Translations under genes and position numbers: made by a program
Notes under the pieces: model-generated
The model's input: only the letters and a program-made list of their open reading frames with translations
The model's database searches: none
Told to the model about the DNA's origin: nothing
In this document: one piece after another, positions 38,276 to 47,084 of the stretch
Numbering within the stretch: position 1 is the first letter of the stretch
How the letters are laid out: the number at the start of each line of letters is the position of its first letter
Assembly: GCA_039793685.1 (NCBI GenBank)
Contig: JBDRAL010000083.1
Span: 62,001-126,000 of the forward strand
Reading direction: 5' to 3'
DNA: 64,000 nucleotides
From: JAAFHI01 sp039793685
GTDB taxonomy: Bacteria > Acidobacteriota > Blastocatellia > Chloracidobacteriales > Chloracidobacteriaceae

Positions 38276-39775
38276 CTAACCGAGCGAAAAGATTTTTCGA
38301 ATCTGAGTCAGAATCTGCGATGACCGTTCGGCCACCCGCTGTTGCCGCGCGTCCTGCGATAATTTTACCTGTTCAAGTTCGGTTTGTCTGGTCGCGAGCA
38401 CGGCGCTGACGTCCTCGGCAAGTTCCGGATGGGCGGTCAGCAATCGCTGGAACACCGCGCGGCCCATGACGTAGACCTCGACTTCACCCACCGCCAGCAC
38501 CGTCGCGGCCCGCGTTGCGCCCGTGAGCAACGACATTTCACCGAAGAAATTTCCGTTCGACATGCGCGCCACTTCCGTTCCCGAAACCGTGACGGCGACC
38601 GTTCCCGCGCGCACGATGAACAATTCCTCGCCTTCTTCCCCTTCGCGAACGATGATTTCGCCCGGCGCGAACAGACGGCGGCTCATGCTCGACGCGAGAA
38701 CGTGACGCTCGATGTCGTCCAGTGGCTCGAACAGGTGAATGGTTTTCAATGCCTGTTCGATGGCATCGGCCTCGCGCAGCCGTTCGTCTTCCTGACTGTC
38801 GGATTCGTGAAAATAAAGACCGGACAACGGCAGCGGGTAGGCAATGTCGGCGCGTTCGAGGGCGTACCACACGCGGTCGCGCACCGCGCCGTCCACAATG
38901 TCACGGCGTGAGAAATCGGTGATGAAGTACCGCAGCCAGTATTGAATCGTCGCGTTTTCGAGGAATTTGAACGTCACCAGCGTCGGCGGCGGATCGCTCA
39001 CCACGCCGGGTACGTCCTTGACCGCCGCCATCACTGCCTCGTGAACACGGCGCGGCGGCGTGGAATAGGGCGCGGCGAAATACACCGAGCGGCGGGCAAT
39101 TTTGGTCGGCTTCGTGAAGGTGGCGAGCGAGTTTTTGGCGAGCAGGCCGTTCGGGACGGTCACTTCCGCGCGGTCGAGCGTGAGCAGTTTTGTCGCGCGC
39201 CAGTTGATTTCGATGACTTCGCCGATCTGTCGTTCGTCGTTGTTGAACTGAATCCAGTCGCCGACTTCGAACGGCTGTTGAACCTGAAGCGTCAGCCCCG
39301 AAATGATGTTGCCGAGCGTTTCCTGAAGGGCCAGACCGATGACCGCCGTGAACAGCGCGGACGTGACTAGCAGCGAGGAAATCTGGACACCCGCCAGTCG
39401 CAAGGCCAGCAACAGCACGCCGACATAGACCATTCCCTGCACGATGTCGCGGACGATCTTCGGCACCGAATGACCGACCCGCCGCGCGATGCCGATATCG
39501 AACGTCGCCAGTACGCCGAGCCGACCGACCGCCAGCATCACCCACACCGCGCCGATGTCGAAACAGACATCCGCCGCGTTTTCAAAACCGGAGGTTCGGG
39601 CAATCGACAGGGCAATCAGAAAAATGACCGACGCGAGCAGGCAGAAAGTCGGGAAACGGGTGGTCACGCGCCGCGTTTCAGGCAGGAACGCGCGGACGGT
39701 CACCAACAGGGCAACGGCAAGAAGAATTCCGGCCAGCAGAATCAGCGACTGGCTTCCGGTAAAAAAGGCGCTCAC
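38276..39775 (-). CDS. MscS-family mechanosensitive channel with cNMP-binding domain
   Basis: The 499-residue protein has about four N-terminal membrane helices and the MscS pore-to-beta core (LALQETLGNIISGLTLQVQQ, FEVGDWIQFN, VEINWRATKL). A C-terminal cyclic-nucleotide-binding domain at about residues 360-470 contains FAPGEIIVREGEEGEELFIV and NFFGEMSLLTG. Such channels release osmolytes or respond to a nucleotide ligand. I chose GTG at 39775 because GAGG lies 7 bases before it; a TTG at 39844 would add 23 residues without a ribosome-binding site. It is divergent from the esterase gene at 39902. Confidence 0.88.
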   Translation of the reverse strand: MSAFFTGSQSLILLAGILLAVALLVTVRAFLPETRRVTTRFPTFCLLASVIFLIALSIARTSGFENAADVCFDIGAVWVMLAVGRLGVLATFDIGIARRVGHSVPKIVRDIVQGMVYVGVLLLALRLAGVQISSLLVTSALFTAVIGLALQETLGNIISGLTLQVQQPFEVGDWIQFNNDERQIGEVIEINWRATKLLTLDRAEVTVPNGLLAKNSLATFTKPTKIARRSVYFAAPYSTPPRRVHEAVMAAVKDVPGVVSDPPPTLVTFKFLENATIQYWLRYFITDFSRRDIVDGAVRDRVWYALERADIAYPLPLSGLYFHESDSQEDERLREADAIEQALKTIHLFEPLDDIERHVLASSMSRRLFAPGEIIVREGEEGEELFIVRAGTVAVTVSGTEVARMSNGNFFGEMSLLTGATRAATVLAVGEVEVYVMGRAVFQRLLTAHPELAEDVSAVLATRQTELEQVKLSQDARQQRVAERSSQILTQIRKIFSLG

Positions 39776-39901
39776 GCAATGGCCTCGAAATGTCCGGATG
39801 GCAAATACCCGGCCAGTTTTACGTTTCGAAATTCGAACTTTCAAGGCGATTGCCGCGTTGGAAGTTCATACCGAACAAATCCAGCGGAATCATACCGGCC
39901 C

Positions 39902-41302
39902 ATGAACCGATTCCTTTTTCAATTTTGTCAGGCACTGGCCATCGTCCTGCTCCTTTCCGGATATTCATTCGCGGGGCAAAGCCCAGGCGAGTCGCCCAAA
40001 CCCGGCGAGGTTTCAAGCCTTTCATACGGCGAGAAATACAGCTACAGCCTTTATCTGCCGAAGAATTTCACGGCGACGGGGCGCTTTCCCATTGTGTACT
40101 GCTTCGATCCGGGTGGTCGCGGAAAAGTGCCGGTTGAACGTTTCAAGGGAGTTGCCGAGCGGTACGGATTTATCCTCGCCGGTTCGAACGACTCGCGAAA
40201 CGGTCCGGCCAACGATCTCAACGCCATCGTCAACGGGCTGCTCGAAGACACGCAGAAACGGTTTCCGATTGCACCGGGACGGCTCTACGTCACGGGTTTT
40301 TCAGGTGGCGCGCGCGTGGCCTCGCGGGTCGCGCGGGCGCTCGACGGACAGTGCGCGGGCGCGATTCTCTCCGGCGCGGGATTTTTTGGACCGCCGACAT
40401 CGAAAAAGGACGTCCCCTTTCTCGTCTTTGCCGCTGTCGGAATGGAAGATTTCAACTACGCCGAAGTGACGAAACTTGAACGCGCCCTCGACAGCTTCGG
40501 CGCGCCGAATCGTGTCGTCCGTTTCCCCGGCGACCACGACTGGATGCCGGAATCCGCCTTTGAACAGGCGCTGGTCTGGTTGAACCTGAATGCGATGAAA
40601 GCCGGGACACTTCCTCGTGACGAAGCGATGCTTGATTACGCCTGGCTGGAAGCGGCGAAACGCCGCGCCGATGCACAGGCTTCAAATGATCCGCTTTCAG
40701 CTTTTCGTGAAGGGCGTTCGACCGCGGAAACCTTCAATGGTCTACGCGATGTTTCAACACTGGCAAAGGAAGTCGAAAACGAAAAAAATTCCGAACCGGT
40801 CAAAAAAGGATTGAAAATCGAACAGAGTCAGATTGATGCGCAGGCCCAGGCGGAAAAGCAGTTTTTCGAAATCCGGGCGCGGCTCGGAACCGGTTCGACG
40901 GAAGAATCGCCCGAACTCGAACTCGGTCGCCTGATTGGCGGTTTTCGCAAGCAGGCGGAAAAGACGAACCCGGTGGAACGCCAGACCGCGCAACGAATTC
41001 TCGGCTCGTTTTTCGCGATTTGCGTTGAAACGGCGGCCTCGTCGCGCAACGCCAAAAAGTACGACGCGGCGGAACGCGACCTGCACCTCGCGGCCACCGT
41101 CCGCCCCGATGCCGTCTGGCCGCATTATGATCTGGCCCGCCTTTACGCGGTGAGCGGTAAAAGTAAAAAGGTCGTCGAGGAACTTCGCCGGTGCATCGCC
41201 CTTGGCCTGAAATCCCCACGCGCCCTCACCGAACAGCCGGATTTCGCCACGCTTCAAAACGACGAAGCCTTCAAGGTCATCGTCACTGAACTTTCAAAAT
41301 AG
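39902..41302 (+). CDS. Exported esterase-like alpha/beta hydrolase
   Basis: The 466-residue protein has a signal peptide (FCQALAIVLLLSGYSFAGQ). A polyhydroxybutyrate-depolymerase/esterase-like domain has the nucleophile elbow GFSGGARVA and a downstream FPGDHDWM that may hold the catalytic His. A C-terminal helical, TPR-like region (YDAAERDLHLAATVRPDAVW, VVEELRRCIALGLKSPRALT) may bind partners. The ATG at 39902 begins the signal peptide, although an in-frame ORF extends further upstream. The Shine-Dalgarno is weak. A terminator follows at 41303. Confidence 0.8.
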   Translation: MNRFLFQFCQALAIVLLLSGYSFAGQSPGESPKPGEVSSLSYGEKYSYSLYLPKNFTATGRFPIVYCFDPGGRGKVPVERFKGVAERYGFILAGSNDSRNGPANDLNAIVNGLLEDTQKRFPIAPGRLYVTGFSGGARVASRVARALDGQCAGAILSGAGFFGPPTSKKDVPFLVFAAVGMEDFNYAEVTKLERALDSFGAPNRVVRFPGDHDWMPESAFEQALVWLNLNAMKAGTLPRDEAMLDYAWLEAAKRRADAQASNDPLSAFREGRSTAETFNGLRDVSTLAKEVENEKNSEPVKKGLKIEQSQIDAQAQAEKQFFEIRARLGTGSTEESPELELGRLIGGFRKQAEKTNPVERQTAQRILGSFFAICVETAASSRNAKKYDAAERDLHLAATVRPDAVWPHYDLARLYAVSGKSKKVVEELRRCIALGLKSPRALTEQPDFATLQNDEAFKVIVTELSK

Positions 41303-41329
41303 AAAAGGGACGCACGGTGCGTCCCTTTT
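41303..41329. terminator. Bidirectional terminator between convergent genes
   Basis: AAAAGGGACGCAC and GTGCGTCCCTTTT form a perfect hairpin of 13 pairs around one base, with T-runs on both strands. It lies between the convergent esterase gene and the coiled-coil gene at 41352. Confidence 0.93.
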
Positions 41330-41351
41330 CACTTGAAAACCGGCAATTCGA

Positions 41352-42152
41352 CTACGACTTCGGCGCGATTTCTTCCATCGACTGAACGGTGACCGGGTTC
41401 GGCTTTCCTTCCAGAAACGGACTGACGAGGCTGGCGAGCCGTCGTTCCTCGGCCTCGCGGCGGGCCGAAAAATCGAGCGACTGACGACCCGCTTCGGCGA
41501 TTTCTCCGCGCAGGACATCCACCTCGGCCTGCTTTGCCTTGAGGTATTCCTCGATTTCCTTCGTGATTCCCTGAATTCTGGCCATGTTTTCCTGCTCGAT
41601 GGCGCGTGAACGCTCAACCAGCATTTTCTGATAGGCATCGAGTGCCCGGTCCCGTCGTACGGCGTCGGAAACTGGCGCTTCGATGGTGACGCCCTTGGCG
41701 GAAAGCGCCAGGTTGACGGCCACAATCTTCACACTCATCGGCTGATTGACGATGGTCGGGTTGTTCAACAGGGTTTCCAGTTCGTTCACCGAACAGGTGG
41801 TTTCTCCAATCCCCGCCTCGGCGTAGATTTCATCGAACGGCTTTTGCGAAAGATCCGCTTCATCCACCGGCGCAGTGGCGAAGGTCGGCGCGGGTTCATT
41901 CTTGACGAGATCGGAAACTCGCGTCGGAGTGGCCGTCGGAGGTAACGACGGTTCGCGGCGGGGCGTGGTATCGGTCGGCATCGCCACCGGCTCATCCTCA
42001 TCGGGAACGACCTTCACGAAAAAGTCGAGAAAGGAACGCAAAGTTCCACCGCCCGAAGGTTTTTCCTTTGCGGGCGCGGGGCTGTCCGCGACGGATTCCA
42101 TCTCGCGCAGAATGTCTTCGGTCGAACGTTTGGGTTGTTTCGGATCGCTCAT
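41352..42152 (-). CDS. Hypothetical coiled-coil protein, last gene of the ABC operon
   Basis: The 266-residue protein is not recognised. It is soluble: there is no signal peptide or membrane helix. Residues 1-110 are Pro/Thr/Asp-rich and probably disordered. Residues 115-160 may be a compact domain (CSVNELETLLNNPTIVNQPM). Residues 165-250 form a coiled coil (YQKMLVERSRAIEQENMARI and on). It follows the membrane-coiled-coil gene by 51 bases, with a short repeat in between, so the pair probably act together with the ABC transporter. Confidence 0.6.
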   Translation of the reverse strand: MSDPKQPKRSTEDILREMESVADSPAPAKEKPSGGGTLRSFLDFFVKVVPDEDEPVAMPTDTTPRREPSLPPTATPTRVSDLVKNEPAPTFATAPVDEADLSQKPFDEIYAEAGIGETTCSVNELETLLNNPTIVNQPMSVKIVAVNLALSAKGVTIEAPVSDAVRRDRALDAYQKMLVERSRAIEQENMARIQGITKEIEEYLKAKQAEVDVLRGEIAEAGRQSLDFSARREAEERRLASLVSPFLEGKPNPVTVQSMEEIAPKS

Positions 42153-42173
42153 CAGCGTTCTTCCCTTTATCAG

Positions 42174-42205
42174 AATCGAAAATCTTCAATCTTCAATCGA
42201 AAATC
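42174..42205. repeat. AATCGAAAATCTTCAATC short repeat inside the operon
   Basis: Units AATCGAAA/AATCTTCA run up to the TGA stop (42204-42206) of the membrane-coiled-coil gene. Same family as at 12.2, 15.8 and 17.0 kb. Confidence 0.75.
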
Positions 42206-43088
42206 ACTTCACCCGCCGCAGACGCTCGCGCGGGGGGCGATGGTCATCGTCCCGCGATTCTTCCTCGACGGCCTGCTGGGCAAGTTCCCGCTCGAACTCG
42301 GTAATGCTGTCGGACGGCAGTTCAACGGCAAGGACGTCGTTGAATGTGGTCCGGAAATCGTCGGAAATCTTGATGGTCATCAGCAGGTTGTCCACCATTC
42401 CCGTGATTCCGGACACATCGGTAAAGGAATACACCTCGTCCTGAACGAGACTGAGCGAGTTCTTGATCGTCTGCTGACGCGCATCGAGCAGCCGGACCAG
42501 TTCGTCGAGTTTCCGCACCCGGTCGAGCCGCTGGGTCAGGATCGTCAGGTTTTGCGTCAGGGCCTGCCGGACCTGCGCCGATTTTTCGCGTTCGATGGAA
42601 TCTTTCGCCCGGTCGATCTGGCTTTTCAGGACCGTTTCCAGATTCCGGTAGTTGCGCGTCGAAAGCAGATAGCGGGCGCGGAGCATCCGGGCGTAGTCGT
42701 ACCGGAACGACGACAGCTTCTCGACCATTCCGGTCAGCATCACGTTTTTTCGCGAGGCGTCGAGTTCAAGCGACCGGCGCTCGATTTCCTCGCACAGATG
42801 CCGGAGCGAATGAAACTCGGCCTGATAGTCGCCGGGCAGGTTGCGAACGATTTCAGCTTCCGCCTCGACCGATTCCAGCGCCTTGTGGCGATTCAACCGC
42901 GAACGGATGATCCGCTGGATGCGGGCGTTCTGGGCCAGAAACAGGGCGGCGATTTCTCCCGCGAACAGAAACGGCAGAAATCCCCAGAAACTGACCACCA
43001 GCATGAGAAACACCATCACCCCGATGAAGCCGAGGTTGATGTCGCTCTTGAATACTTCCTTGACGTAATTGATGTCCTGATCGGGCAT
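42204..43088 (-). CDS. Membrane-anchored coiled-coil protein of the ABC operon
   Basis: The 294-residue protein is not recognised. The N-terminus has one or two membrane helices (LGFIGVMVFLMLVVSFWGFL and FLFAGEIAALFLA). From about residue 50 to 250 it is predominantly helical with many charged residues (heptad-like IERRSLELDASRKNVML, LETVLKSQIDRAKDSIEREK). A globular C-terminus near VYSFTDVSGITGMVDNLL follows. It lies downstream of the ABC ATPase, with 68 bases between genes. It may tether the ABC complex or sense its state; function is unknown. Confidence 0.65.
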   Translation of the reverse strand: MPDQDINYVKEVFKSDINLGFIGVMVFLMLVVSFWGFLPFLFAGEIAALFLAQNARIQRIIRSRLNRHKALESVEAEAEIVRNLPGDYQAEFHSLRHLCEEIERRSLELDASRKNVMLTGMVEKLSSFRYDYARMLRARYLLSTRNYRNLETVLKSQIDRAKDSIEREKSAQVRQALTQNLTILTQRLDRVRKLDELVRLLDARQQTIKNSLSLVQDEVYSFTDVSGITGMVDNLLMTIKISDDFRTTFNDVLAVELPSDSITEFERELAQQAVEEESRDDDHRPPRERLRRVK

Positions 43089-43156
43089 GAAAATTCTCGA
43101 TTTCCGGACTTCGCTCGATTGTGGTTCAAAAGGATTCGACCGAGTGTAGACGAACC

Positions 43157-44029
43157 TCACAGTTTCGGGAATTCCACCAGTTTGATTTCCTTGCGAATCT
43201 CCGAAAAACGCGGCAGGTCCTCGATGTTCTCGCGGTACGCCAGTCCTTCGGCAATCAGATCGTACGTTTTCTTCACCCGCGCGCCAGACACCGGCTCGCC
43301 TTTTTCGTCCCGGTCGCGCCCGAGCAGGTACACATGATCTGAAATCGCCAGTGCCGCCGTCACATCGTGGGTGATGATGATGAATGAGTTCAGCGTGTGG
43401 CGACTCGCGATGTTGACGATGAGGTTAATGGCGCTGGTGATGTTGACCGGATCGAGGCCCGAAAAGGGTTCATCCAGAATGATGAACGTCCGGTCGCCCA
43501 TCAGTTGCTGAAGCAGCGAGACGCGCTGACGCTGACCTCCCGAAAGCTGCGCCGGATAGGCAAGGCCCTGTTTGACCAGATCGAATTCGTCGAGGTAATG
43601 GAGCGCCTGCTTTTTTGCTTCGTCCCGCTTCATCGCACCCCGCCGTACGACCGGCTCGATAAGGTTGTCGAGCACGTTGATGTCCTCGAACAGCGGGTAC
43701 TTCTGAAACACCACGCCCACGTCGCCCATCTTCACCGGCGACAGCGCGTGGTCCTCGTTTCCAATCAGAATTTCGCCCTTCGTGGGCTTGTCGAGTCCGG
43801 CGATGAGCCGCAACAGCGTGGTTTTTCCCACGCCCGACGGCCCAAGCAGGCTCACGATTTGCGGCTTGCCCTTGATGTCGTAAATGTCAAGGTTCAGGTC
43901 TTCCAGTACGGTCAGCGTCGAACCGTCGTTGGCTTCGAACGTTCTGGTCACCGACCGGACGGCCAGCAACTGACCGACAGTTTCCATCGTGTCGAGTGGT
44001 CCGGGAATGCAGTCTTCGCGTGGCTTCAT
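43157..44029 (-). CDS. ABC transporter ATP-binding protein (nitrate/sulfonate type)
   Basis: The 290-residue ATPase has Walker A GPSGVGKTT, signature LSGGQRQRVSLLQQL and Walker B FIILDEPFSG, resembling the SsuB/TauB/NrtD group. It powers the importer whose permease and binding protein lie upstream. The first ATG is at 44029 with no Shine-Dalgarno; a heptamer array begins 7 bases upstream. An internal ATG (43987) would give METVGQLLAVRSVTRTFE, which is also plausible. The missing ribosome-binding site may reflect insertion of the repeat. Confidence 0.9.
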   Translation of the reverse strand: MKPREDCIPGPLDTMETVGQLLAVRSVTRTFEANDGSTLTVLEDLNLDIYDIKGKPQIVSLLGPSGVGKTTLLRLIAGLDKPTKGEILIGNEDHALSPVKMGDVGVVFQKYPLFEDINVLDNLIEPVVRRGAMKRDEAKKQALHYLDEFDLVKQGLAYPAQLSGGQRQRVSLLQQLMGDRTFIILDEPFSGLDPVNITSAINLIVNIASRHTLNSFIIITHDVTAALAISDHVYLLGRDRDEKGEPVSGARVKKTYDLIAEGLAYRENIEDLPRFSEIRKEIKLVEFPKL

Positions 44030-44036
44030 TGGGAAA

Positions 44037-44160
44037 GGTATTGGGTATTGGGTATTGGGTATTGGGTATTGGGTATTGGGTATTGGGTAAAGCGTTCTCC
44101 ACCGTTCTATTCAGGTCAATCGGTTTTACCCAACACCCGAAACCCGACACCCAAAACCTG
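44037..44160. repeat. Heptamer array GGTATTG with an imperfect inverted partner, inside the ABC operon
   Basis: Seven perfect GGTATTG units plus GGTAA occupy 44037-44090. A degenerate complementary arm (ACCCAACACCCGAAACC units) lies at 44127-44160, about 5 bases from the permease stop. GTAAAGCGTTC at 44087-44097 follows the array, as it does at 47993-48003. Confidence 0.92.
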
Positions 44161-44162
44161 CT

Positions 44163-44945
44163 TTACCCGCGTTCCGCAATCGTGCTGTAGGGAAACAGGA
44201 CCCGATTGAGAACCGTGAACGTGACGTCTTCGAGAATCGCGATGACGCCGATGACGAGCAGCAGCCCGTACACATGGGCCAACTGGTTCGTCGAGGAATA
44301 GGCGTAAATCTGCGCGCCGATGCCGCCTTCGGTGCGGTTGTAGGTTTCAATCGACGTGACCATCACCCAGCCGATGGCGGCGTTCTGGGCGACCTGTTCG
44401 ACCATCTTCGGCAAAGTCGGTCGGACGACTACCGTGTAGAACACCTGAAAATCGCCGTACCCCAGCACCCGCGCCAGTTCGAACTTCATTTTCGGAATGG
44501 ACGTCACCACCGAAGTCATGCCCGTCGTCAGAAAGAAGGTCATCCCGGTCGTCATCATGGCGACCTTCATGGGCCAGCCGAGCGTGAACAACGTCAGAAA
44601 GACGAGGTTGAAACCGATAATCGGGATGTATCGCAGCCATTGAACCGTTTTGTTCAACGGTTGAAGCGCGGGAATGACGCTGATGTAGGTAAATACCAGA
44701 GAAAGGACCGAGGCGTAGAGCAGTCCGACAATGTTCAGCTTCAACGTGACGAAGGTGTTGTAGGCCAGATCCTTGTGCAACATCTCGCCAAGCGCGGCCA
44801 CGACTTCCTTCGGATACGGCAAGGCTTTAATCGGACTGAACACCCAGAGCAGGAAGAATGCCCCGAGCCAGATTCCCGCCACAATGAAGCGGGTCGGTTT
44901 GTCGACATTTCCGAAAAACCGAAAAACGGATGCGATTGAGTTCAT
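44163..44945 (-). CDS. ABC transporter permease (nitrate/sulfonate type)
   Basis: The 260-residue inner-membrane protein has about six hydrophobic helices and resembles the SsuC/TauC/NrtB family. The EAA-loop region (LARVLGYGDFQVFYTVVVRP) contacts the ATPase. It is transcribed between the OmpA-fused binding protein and the ATPase. A hairpin at 44971-45003 precedes it, so its expression may be lower than that of the binding protein. Confidence 0.88.
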   Translation of the reverse strand: MNSIASVFRFFGNVDKPTRFIVAGIWLGAFFLLWVFSPIKALPYPKEVVAALGEMLHKDLAYNTFVTLKLNIVGLLYASVLSLVFTYISVIPALQPLNKTVQWLRYIPIIGFNLVFLTLFTLGWPMKVAMMTTGMTFFLTTGMTSVVTSIPKMKFELARVLGYGDFQVFYTVVVRPTLPKMVEQVAQNAAIGWVMVTSIETYNRTEGGIGAQIYAYSSTNQLAHVYGLLLVIGVIAILEDVTFTVLNRVLFPYSTIAERG

Positions 44946-44970
44946 TGTCGAGTGAGTGCCGATGGTATTG

Positions 44971-45003
44971 CTTCCCGACGAGACAGTAAGTCCCGTCGGG
45001 AAG
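44971..45003 (-). promoter_or_regulatory. Intra-operon hairpin between binding-protein and permease genes
   Basis: CTTCCCGACG (44971-44980) and CGTCGGGAAG (44994-45003) form a perfect 10-pair stem with a 13-base loop. No T-tract follows on the minus strand. Such hairpins in ABC operons can protect the upstream message and adjust relative amounts of product. Confidence 0.65.
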
Positions 45004-45017
45004 TGAAACGCGAAGGG

Positions 45018-46799
45018 TTACTTCAGGATAATCACGACGCGGCGATTGGCGGCGCGCTCCGCGTCGGTCCTGTTCTGATTGCCCGGCAGCGGACGAAACG
45101 CACCATACCCCTCGACGTTTTCCAGGCGCTTGTCGGAAATATTGATTCCCGTCGGGTCGGACGCCTTCAGCCACGCCCAGACCGATTGCGCCCGGTCGCG
45201 CGACAACCGCAGGTTGGTTCCGTCCTCGCCGAGGTTGTCGGTGTGCCCTTCCACGATGATTTTCGTGTCCGTCGCGCGGATCAGCAGGTTGCGGATTTCC
45301 GTCAGCGTCGCGATTTCCGACGGCTTGATCGAAGCCGAGCCGGAATCGAACGTAATCTGGAAATTGGCCTTCACCACCGTCCCCTGATTGCCGCCCTGCT
45401 CGAACGTGGGCTGATACACCGCCGTCGCCGCGGTTTCGTCCGTGATTTCCCGAATGAAGGAAAGGTCCACGACCTGATCCACCGTGGCGTAGGTCGGCAG
45501 CCGGTCCGGAATCAGTTTCTGCAAACGCTTGGCGTGGTCGAGATAGGTCACGCCGAAAATCGACTTTTCGAGCGGCTGCGCCGGCGCAATACCGAACAGA
45601 TGGCGCACTTCCGAAATGTTGTTCACGCGCGAACCGCCGAGTGAAACACCGTCCTCGACCGTCGAATTGTAGTAGGCGTTCCAGAACACCGGTCCCTTCC
45701 CTTCGAGGTTGAACACGAGGGCATTGAGCGCCGACACGCGGTCACGGAAGTAGGTCGGATCGGTCTTGATGCGTTCGTTCGAACGGGCGATACAGCGCAG
45801 CAGCGTCGAAACGTATTCGCGGTGCTGGTTCATCCAGTCCTGATTGCCGAAGATGATGTTCGGCATCATGTAGCTGTATTCCTTGGTCGAAATGATCTTC
45901 TGAAGCTTTTCGCTCTTGCCTTTGTACGTCACGGTCGCGCGACCCTTCGCCGCCATCACGTCACCGGGCGTCCAGGTGGCGCAGGCGGTGATGTCAAACT
46001 GCTCGTTCGCGCCGGTTTTCTTGTTCTTCAACGAAACCTTCGTGTTTTGAACAAACTTCTGGGCGGCCTCGATATGGTCCGTCGCGTTGACGAAGTTGAT
46101 CGCATCCGGGTCATACACGGCTTCGTCGGGATTGACCGGAATCTGGTTGTCGGCGGCCCAGTCCACGGTCACGTTCCAGTCACAATAAGGAACGGCGGTC
46201 ACGACCACCGCGCCGCGCGCCAGTTGCGGGTCCTTTTTCCACGACTCAGGTCCCATCAGACAGTCTTCGCCGAAGGAATAGCCGCTGCTCCAGATGACCT
46301 TCGCCTTGTTGCCGCGCAGAAGCTTGTTCGCGCCGGCAATGTCCACCGCGGCCTGGTCGCCGGTGGTCGTCACGAACTGCATCTGACCGGCGGCCAGCGC
46401 CTTGACCTGTTCCGACGTATCGTTCTGCACCACCAGTTTCGTGTTGGTAATACCCGCCTGACACAGACAGCTATCGGTGTGGTCGCCGGATTTGCCGGGA
46501 CCGCCGACCGCGTCGATGATGCCGCTTTCCGTCTGCCACGTCCAAAGTCCGATGGTGACGTCGGGATTGTCGCTGGTCTTTTGCGGCGCTTTCACCTGCG
46601 ACGCCGGAAGGTTGGCGACATTGATGGTCTCAAGCTTTTCCCGTCCGTCCGGGACAACCGATTTGGGGCCTTCCGCCTTTTGCGGGGTGAGTTTGTCGAG
46701 AATGCCCAGATTCCGCAGGCCAACATACACAAGACCGACCATGACGAGGACGATCAGAATGATCGCCCCGGGGCCCAGTTGCAAACGACCGATTTTCAT
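45018..46799 (-). CDS. ABC substrate-binding protein fused to an OmpA domain
   Basis: The 593-residue protein has one N-terminal membrane anchor (PGAIILIVLVMVGLVYVGL). A periplasmic type-2 binding-protein domain spans about residues 50-440 (DVTIGLWTWQTESGIIDAVG, then ALAAGQMQFVTTTGDQAAVD). A C-terminal OmpA domain at about 465-593 carries IIVEGHTDNLGEDGTNLRLS, with the conserved Asp and a following Arg (RDRAQSV) that bind peptidoglycan diaminopimelate, and ends NRRVVIILK. The protein could link the inner membrane to the wall. The ATG at 46799 has GGAG at 7 bases. The substrate is unknown. Confidence 0.88.
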   Translation of the reverse strand: MKIGRLQLGPGAIILIVLVMVGLVYVGLRNLGILDKLTPQKAEGPKSVVPDGREKLETINVANLPASQVKAPQKTSDNPDVTIGLWTWQTESGIIDAVGGPGKSGDHTDSCLCQAGITNTKLVVQNDTSEQVKALAAGQMQFVTTTGDQAAVDIAGANKLLRGNKAKVIWSSGYSFGEDCLMGPESWKKDPQLARGAVVVTAVPYCDWNVTVDWAADNQIPVNPDEAVYDPDAINFVNATDHIEAAQKFVQNTKVSLKNKKTGANEQFDITACATWTPGDVMAAKGRATVTYKGKSEKLQKIISTKEYSYMMPNIIFGNQDWMNQHREYVSTLLRCIARSNERIKTDPTYFRDRVSALNALVFNLEGKGPVFWNAYYNSTVEDGVSLGGSRVNNISEVRHLFGIAPAQPLEKSIFGVTYLDHAKRLQKLIPDRLPTYATVDQVVDLSFIREITDETAATAVYQPTFEQGGNQGTVVKANFQITFDSGSASIKPSEIATLTEIRNLLIRATDTKIIVEGHTDNLGEDGTNLRLSRDRAQSVWAWLKASDPTGINISDKRLENVEGYGAFRPLPGNQNRTDAERAANRRVVIILK

Positions 46800-46822
46800 C
46801 GAAGTCTCCAAACGCTACAAAA

Positions 46823-46840
46823 CGCGCACCTGGGTGCGCG
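46823..46840. repeat. Perfect palindrome CGCGCACCTGGGTGCGCG
   Basis: The palindrome lies 23 bases upstream of the ABC operon's first ATG, in its leader. It is flanked by CTACAAAA and CTACAACA. It could be a dispersed repeat, an operator or a leader hairpin. I see nothing else in 46841-47084 except the AT-richer region around 46950-47010 that may contain promoters of the divergent genes. Confidence 0.7.
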
Positions 46841-47084
46841 CTACAACAGTCGATAGGGCCGGAAGATGTCAGTCGCACGATTACGGCTGGAGGGTCGTCC
46901 GGAACTCCGGCACAACCGCGAGCCGTGCCGCGAGTTGATGGAAGATGTATTCCAAATTTTGGAAAATTCCTAGCAAAATCGGATTTGGCGCAATCGATTT
47001 TTGAAAACCGGGAATAAACCTTTTTCACTCCGGCATTCACGAACGACAGGATGAAATGCTTGGAAAGGCTTGGGAATATTCGAC

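Noticed and set aside
39470..39901. Upstream in-frame extension of the exported esterase
   Set aside because: The extension is antisense to the MscS gene and would bury the clear signal peptide at 39902.
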